Source: a candidate division WWE3 bacterium RIFOXYC2_FULL_42_13 (lineage in GTDB: Bacteria > Patescibacteriota > WWE3 > UBA101185 > UBA10185). Taken from it: DNA of 7,407 nucleotides. Positions 4,789 to 7,407 of this stretch are shown one piece after another. The translations under genes and the position numbers were made by a program. Location: the NCBI GenBank assembly GCA_001773255.1, contig MEWF01000018.1, positions 1 to 7,407 of the forward strand, written 5' to 3'. Below the pieces are notes generated by a model. That model did not search any database. It had not been told where the DNA came from and saw nothing but the letters and a program-made list of their open reading frames with translations. Positions within the stretch are counted from its first letter, which is position 1; every line of letters starts with the position of its first letter.

Positions 4789-6174
4789 ATGAAACTATGC
4801 GTTATAGGTACAGGTTATGTAGGTTTGGTAGGTGCCGCGATATTTTCCGATTGGGGTAATGACGTAGTTGGTGTCGATATAGATACCGAAAAGATAGATA
4901 GGATAAAAAAGGGCGAAATGCCTATTTACGAACCCGGTCTTTCGGAAATAGTTTTAAGAAATATTTCACAGAACAGGCTCACATTCACAACTTCAATAGC
5001 TGACGGAATAAAAGACGCTGAGATTGTTTTCATTTGCGTCGGCACACCTCAGAGTGACACGGGCGCGGCGGATCTGTCAGCAGTGTGGGAAGTAGCAAAA
5101 GACATCGGAAAAAACATGAACGGATACAAAGTAATTGTCACCAAAAGCACGGTTCCGGTAGGAACTAATGAAAAAGTAAAAATGATTATCAGAGAAAATC
5201 TTCCAGGTCCGCAGATTGAGTTTGACGTAGCATCAAATCCCGAATTTTTAAGAGAAGGATCGTCCGTTGAAGATATGGCCGCCCCCGACAGAACTGTTGT
5301 GGGATCCGATTCTGAAAAAGCCCATGCAGTTATGAGAAGACTTTACGAACACCTGAATACTCCTATTGTAGAATGCGACCTTAGATCGGCAGAGATGATC
5401 AAGTACGCTTCAAACGGATTTTTAGCAGCCAAGATTTCCTTTATAAACGAAATAGCCCAGATATGCGAAAGAGCAGGCGCCGACGTTACTGTCGTAGCCA
5501 GAGGAATGGGTCTGGATAAAAGAGTCGGGTCCGCTTTCCTGAACGCGGGTATAGGATACGGAGGAAGTTGTTTTCCCAAGGATGTTGCAGCTCTGTACAA
5601 AACTTCGACCGATCAGGACTACGACTTCAAACTTCTCAGAAGTGTTATGGAGGTCAACGTAGCTCAAAGGGAGAACTTCATGAACAAAGTGCTCAGACAT
5701 TTCGGAAAGAACCTTGCCGGAAGAACCTTCGCAATACTCGGCCTGGCTTTTAAAGGAAACACTGACGATATAAGAGACTCCGTTTCCATAGAAATAGTCA
5801 AAAAATTAAGGGGGTTGGGCGCCAAACTCAGAGTTTACGATCCCGAAGCGATGTACAACGCCAAACAGGCACTGGGTGCTGTTAACGTCGAGTACTGCCT
5901 GGATAAATATGAGACCATGCAGGGAGCTGATGCTTTATTCGTACTTACCGAATGGAAGGAATTCGCAACAGTAGAGCTGGATAAAGTAAAAACATTACTT
6001 AAATCACCTGTTATATTCGACGGAAGAAACTTACTGGATCGTGCAAAGGTTGAAGAAATGGGCTTCACGTATTTTGCTGTTGGTAAAAGAACTAACGGTA
6101 TGGTTAAAATAGATACAAGGAATCTGTACCAGACAGTACTACTTAACACCAATGGTTCAACCGGACAGCACTAA
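4789..6174 (+). CDS. ugd: UDP-glucose 6-dehydrogenase
   Basis: A 461-residue cytosolic enzyme that would oxidise UDP-glucose to UDP-glucuronate using two NAD+. The N-terminal Rossmann motif is GTGYVG (7-12) with D30 at the end of beta-2 for NAD ribose. Further family blocks are YEPGL (47-51), CVGTPQ (83-88), KSTVPVGT (119-126), SNPEFLREG (149-157), EMIKYASN (202-209), and GYGGSCFPKD (256-265). The catalytic set is complete: Cys261, Lys205, Asn209, Asp265 and Glu152/Glu156. The C-terminal UDP-binding domain shows GLAFKGNTDDIRDS (318-331) and the late FDGRNLLD. Length is slightly above the usual 430-450, due to a short tail after residue about 435. The start lies after a 52-base gap with repeats and no well-spaced Shine-Dalgarno. 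The end overlaps the next gene by 23 bases. UGD/TuaD/UDP-hexose dehydrogenase is secure; other UDP-sugars as substrate are less likely. Confidence 0.95.
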   Translation: MKLCVIGTGYVGLVGAAIFSDWGNDVVGVDIDTEKIDRIKKGEMPIYEPGLSEIVLRNISQNRLTFTTSIADGIKDAEIVFICVGTPQSDTGAADLSAVWEVAKDIGKNMNGYKVIVTKSTVPVGTNEKVKMIIRENLPGPQIEFDVASNPEFLREGSSVEDMAAPDRTVVGSDSEKAHAVMRRLYEHLNTPIVECDLRSAEMIKYASNGFLAAKISFINEIAQICERAGADVTVVARGMGLDKRVGSAFLNAGIGYGGSCFPKDVAALYKTSTDQDYDFKLLRSVMEVNVAQRENFMNKVLRHFGKNLAGRTFAILGLAFKGNTDDIRDSVSIEIVKKLRGLGAKLRVYDPEAMYNAKQALGAVNVEYCLDKYETMQGADALFVLTEWKEFATVELDKVKTLLKSPVIFDGRNLLDRAKVEEMGFTYFAVGKRTNGMVKIDTRNLYQTVLLNTNGSTGQH

Positions 6175-7369
6175 AAAGAAGGTCATCATCTTCGTACCGG
6201 AATTTCCGGTGCTGACGGAGACCTTCATCGAGCGTGAGCTGGCGAAGTTAGCTGAAAGAGGAAATCTGGATCTTTCTATACTTTCCCTGCAAAAAGGTTC
6301 GGGTGAGGTGAGTTCTGTACTGAAGCCTTTGGTGAGATACAAAAGACTTTCCGTTTCGGATATTATTTTATCCTTAAGATTTTTATTCACAGCGAAAAGA
6401 AATGTTTCGACAGTTTTGGGTATTTTAAATTCATGCGGAATGTCTGCAAGTCGCCGCTACTACACTTTGTTCAAAGGAATGGGCTACGCCCTGATCTTTT
6501 CCTCCTTTAAACCCGATCTTATACTTGCCCATTTTATGTCGGAATCCAGTACTATTGCAGCGGTAGCCGCGACCGTACTCGGTGTTCCATATGCGATATC
6601 CGCACACGCAAAAGACGTGACCGTTAATCCCCACTGCATGAAAGAAAAGTCAGAGAATGCGGCCTTCGTTTTGATTTGCAATAAACATGCGTATGAAAAT
6701 TGTATCGGGGCGGTTGATACTGCGCACTCTCACAAAATTTTATTGAAATATCATGGCCTGGATTTGGCTAAATTTAAAAGTGCGGATAGAAAGTCTGATG
6801 TTCCCTTAATATTGAACGTCGGACGGCTTGAAGAAAAAAAAGGTCAAAAGTATTTGCTGGAAGCGGCCAAGATCCTTCATGACGACGGCGTGAGATTCAA
6901 AATGCTCATTGTCGGACCCGGACGTTTGTTCGGAGAACTTAGCGAACTGATAGGAACTTTAGAACTCTCAGGTCAGGTAGAGATTTTAGGAGGAGGTGCC
7001 GGTCTTCCGTTTTCGGAAACGAGTAAGTATTACCCGGAAAGTGACGTATTCGTATTTCCCGGTATAAACACGGATGAGGGAGATGCCGACGGTATAGCTA
7101 ATGTTCTGCTTGAAGCTGCAGCATCACGTTTACCCATTGTAGCCACCGATTCAGGAAGTACTGCAGAATTTTTGGAGAACGGAATAAGCGGTGTGATAGT
7201 TCCTCAAAAAGACCCTGCGGCTTTGGCCGAAGCCCTGAAGAAAGTTCTGAATGACAAAGAATTTGCCGGTAAGTTGGCTGAGGCAGCCTATAAAAAAGCC
7301 GCATCCGATTTTGATATAGAAATGAACGTCGCTCAAATGGAAGCTCTCATTTTAAAGGAGGCACTTTAG
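6152..7369 (+). CDS. GT4-family glycosyltransferase (group 1, WcaL-like)
   Basis: A 405-residue GT-B fold, retaining glycosyltransferase. The N-terminal domain shows FVPEFPVLTETFIERELAKL (14-33), the (F/P)xxSETFI-type opening of colanic/exopolysaccharide transferases, then LILAHFMSES (123-132) and SAHAKDV (150-156). The C-terminal domain begins near LNVGRLEEKKGQKYLLEAA (221-239), followed by VGPGRLFGELSELI (254-267), and the donor-site block DADGIANVLLEAAASRLPIV (311-330) with E321 where the family has its conserved Glu, then TDSGSTAEFL and a GVIVP strand. It most likely transfers a sugar from a nucleotide donor to a growing lipid-linked or surface glycan on the cytoplasmic side. The start overlaps ugd by 23 bases in another frame; no other start codon occurs before the first beta strand, so the overlap is needed. 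The donor could be UDP-glucuronate given the neighbour, but this is not shown. Confidence 0.92.
   Translation: MVQPDSTKKKVIIFVPEFPVLTETFIERELAKLAERGNLDLSILSLQKGSGEVSSVLKPLVRYKRLSVSDIILSLRFLFTAKRNVSTVLGILNSCGMSASRRYYTLFKGMGYALIFSSFKPDLILAHFMSESSTIAAVAATVLGVPYAISAHAKDVTVNPHCMKEKSENAAFVLICNKHAYENCIGAVDTAHSHKILLKYHGLDLAKFKSADRKSDVPLILNVGRLEEKKGQKYLLEAAKILHDDGVRFKMLIVGPGRLFGELSELIGTLELSGQVEILGGGAGLPFSETSKYYPESDVFVFPGINTDEGDADGIANVLLEAAASRLPIVATDSGSTAEFLENGISGVIVPQKDPAALAEALKKVLNDKEFAGKLAEAAYKKAASDFDIEMNVAQMEALILKEAL
7354..7361 (+). promoter_or_regulatory. Strong Shine-Dalgarno site for the last gene
   Basis: AAAGGAGG ends eight bases before the ATG at 7370. It lies inside the end of the upstream glycosyltransferase gene and sets the start of the truncated gene that follows. 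Confidence 0.85.
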
Positions 7370-7407
7370 ATGAAGATCGCCGTGTTTATAAAATCAACGA
7401 CCTTCAG
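7370..7407 (+). CDS. Probable glycosyltransferase, N-terminus only (3' truncated by window edge)
   Basis: Twelve codons are visible, reading MKIAVFIKSTTF. The ATG immediately follows the stop of the upstream GT4 gene (TAG then ATG, no gap) and has a strong Shine-Dalgarno eight bases upstream, so this is a real gene start. The short sequence looks like the first beta strand and loop of a GT4 glycosyltransferase, and the gene context supports that, but twelve residues cannot prove it. Confidence 0.6.
   Translation, partial: MKIAVFIKSTTF

Overview
The window reads as a compact chromosomal segment of a bacterium, most likely a Candidate Phyla Radiation (Patescibacteria) member. The reasons are the very tight packing (no non-coding gap over 68 bases), short family variants (an 88-aa YbaB, a 204-aa zinc-LID adenylate kinase), a three-helix membrane-anchored CAP protein of the kind common in CPR genomes, a DPM1-GtrA fusion, and few Shine-Dalgarno sites. 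TGA is used as a stop (adenylate kinase and CAP genes), so this is not the TGA=Gly code of Gracilibacteria/SR1. Microgenomates, Katanobacteria or Dojkabacteria-like lineages would fit, but that placement is an impression and not a measurement. Every gene is on the + strand.

Bases 1-1157 are the end of the housekeeping spc-type ribosomal/translocon operon: the SecY C-terminus, a YbaB/EbfC nucleoid-associated protein in an unusual place, and adenylate kinase. The usual next genes (map, infA, rpmJ) do not follow.

Bases 1154-2845 form a surface-protein block. A near-consensus sigma70 promoter (TTGACT-17-TATAGT), whose -35 overlaps the adk stop codon, drives a small secreted Tyr/Ser-rich protein. 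It is placed so that the mRNA would have almost no leader. A second promoter with a perfect TATAAT -10 lies right before a membrane-anchored CAP-domain (SCP/PR1) protein, again implying a leaderless mRNA. The CAP gene overlaps by ATGA with a small three-helix membrane protein.

Bases 2848-7407 form a glycan-assembly block: a polyprenyl-phosphate-sugar synthase fused to a GtrA membrane domain, a dolichyl/polyprenyl-phosphate glucosyltransferase-like GT2, UDP-glucose 6-dehydrogenase, a GT4 glycosyltransferase and the first 12 codons of what is probably another glycosyltransferase. Together they could supply lipid-linked hexoses and UDP-glucuronate and assemble a cell-surface glycan. The 52-base gap before the UDP-glucose dehydrogenase holds a tandem 8-bp repeat and an imperfect 10-bp inverted repeat, and is the likeliest regulatory point inside this block.

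I did not find tRNAs, rRNAs, CRISPR arrays, insertion sequences or convincing intrinsic terminators. The most interesting items are the two start-codon-abutting promoters with an operator-like dyad, the Tyr/Ser-rich secreted protein, the secY-ybaB-adk gene order, and substitutions at nucleotide-recognition positions in the adenylate kinase and the DPM1-GtrA protein.
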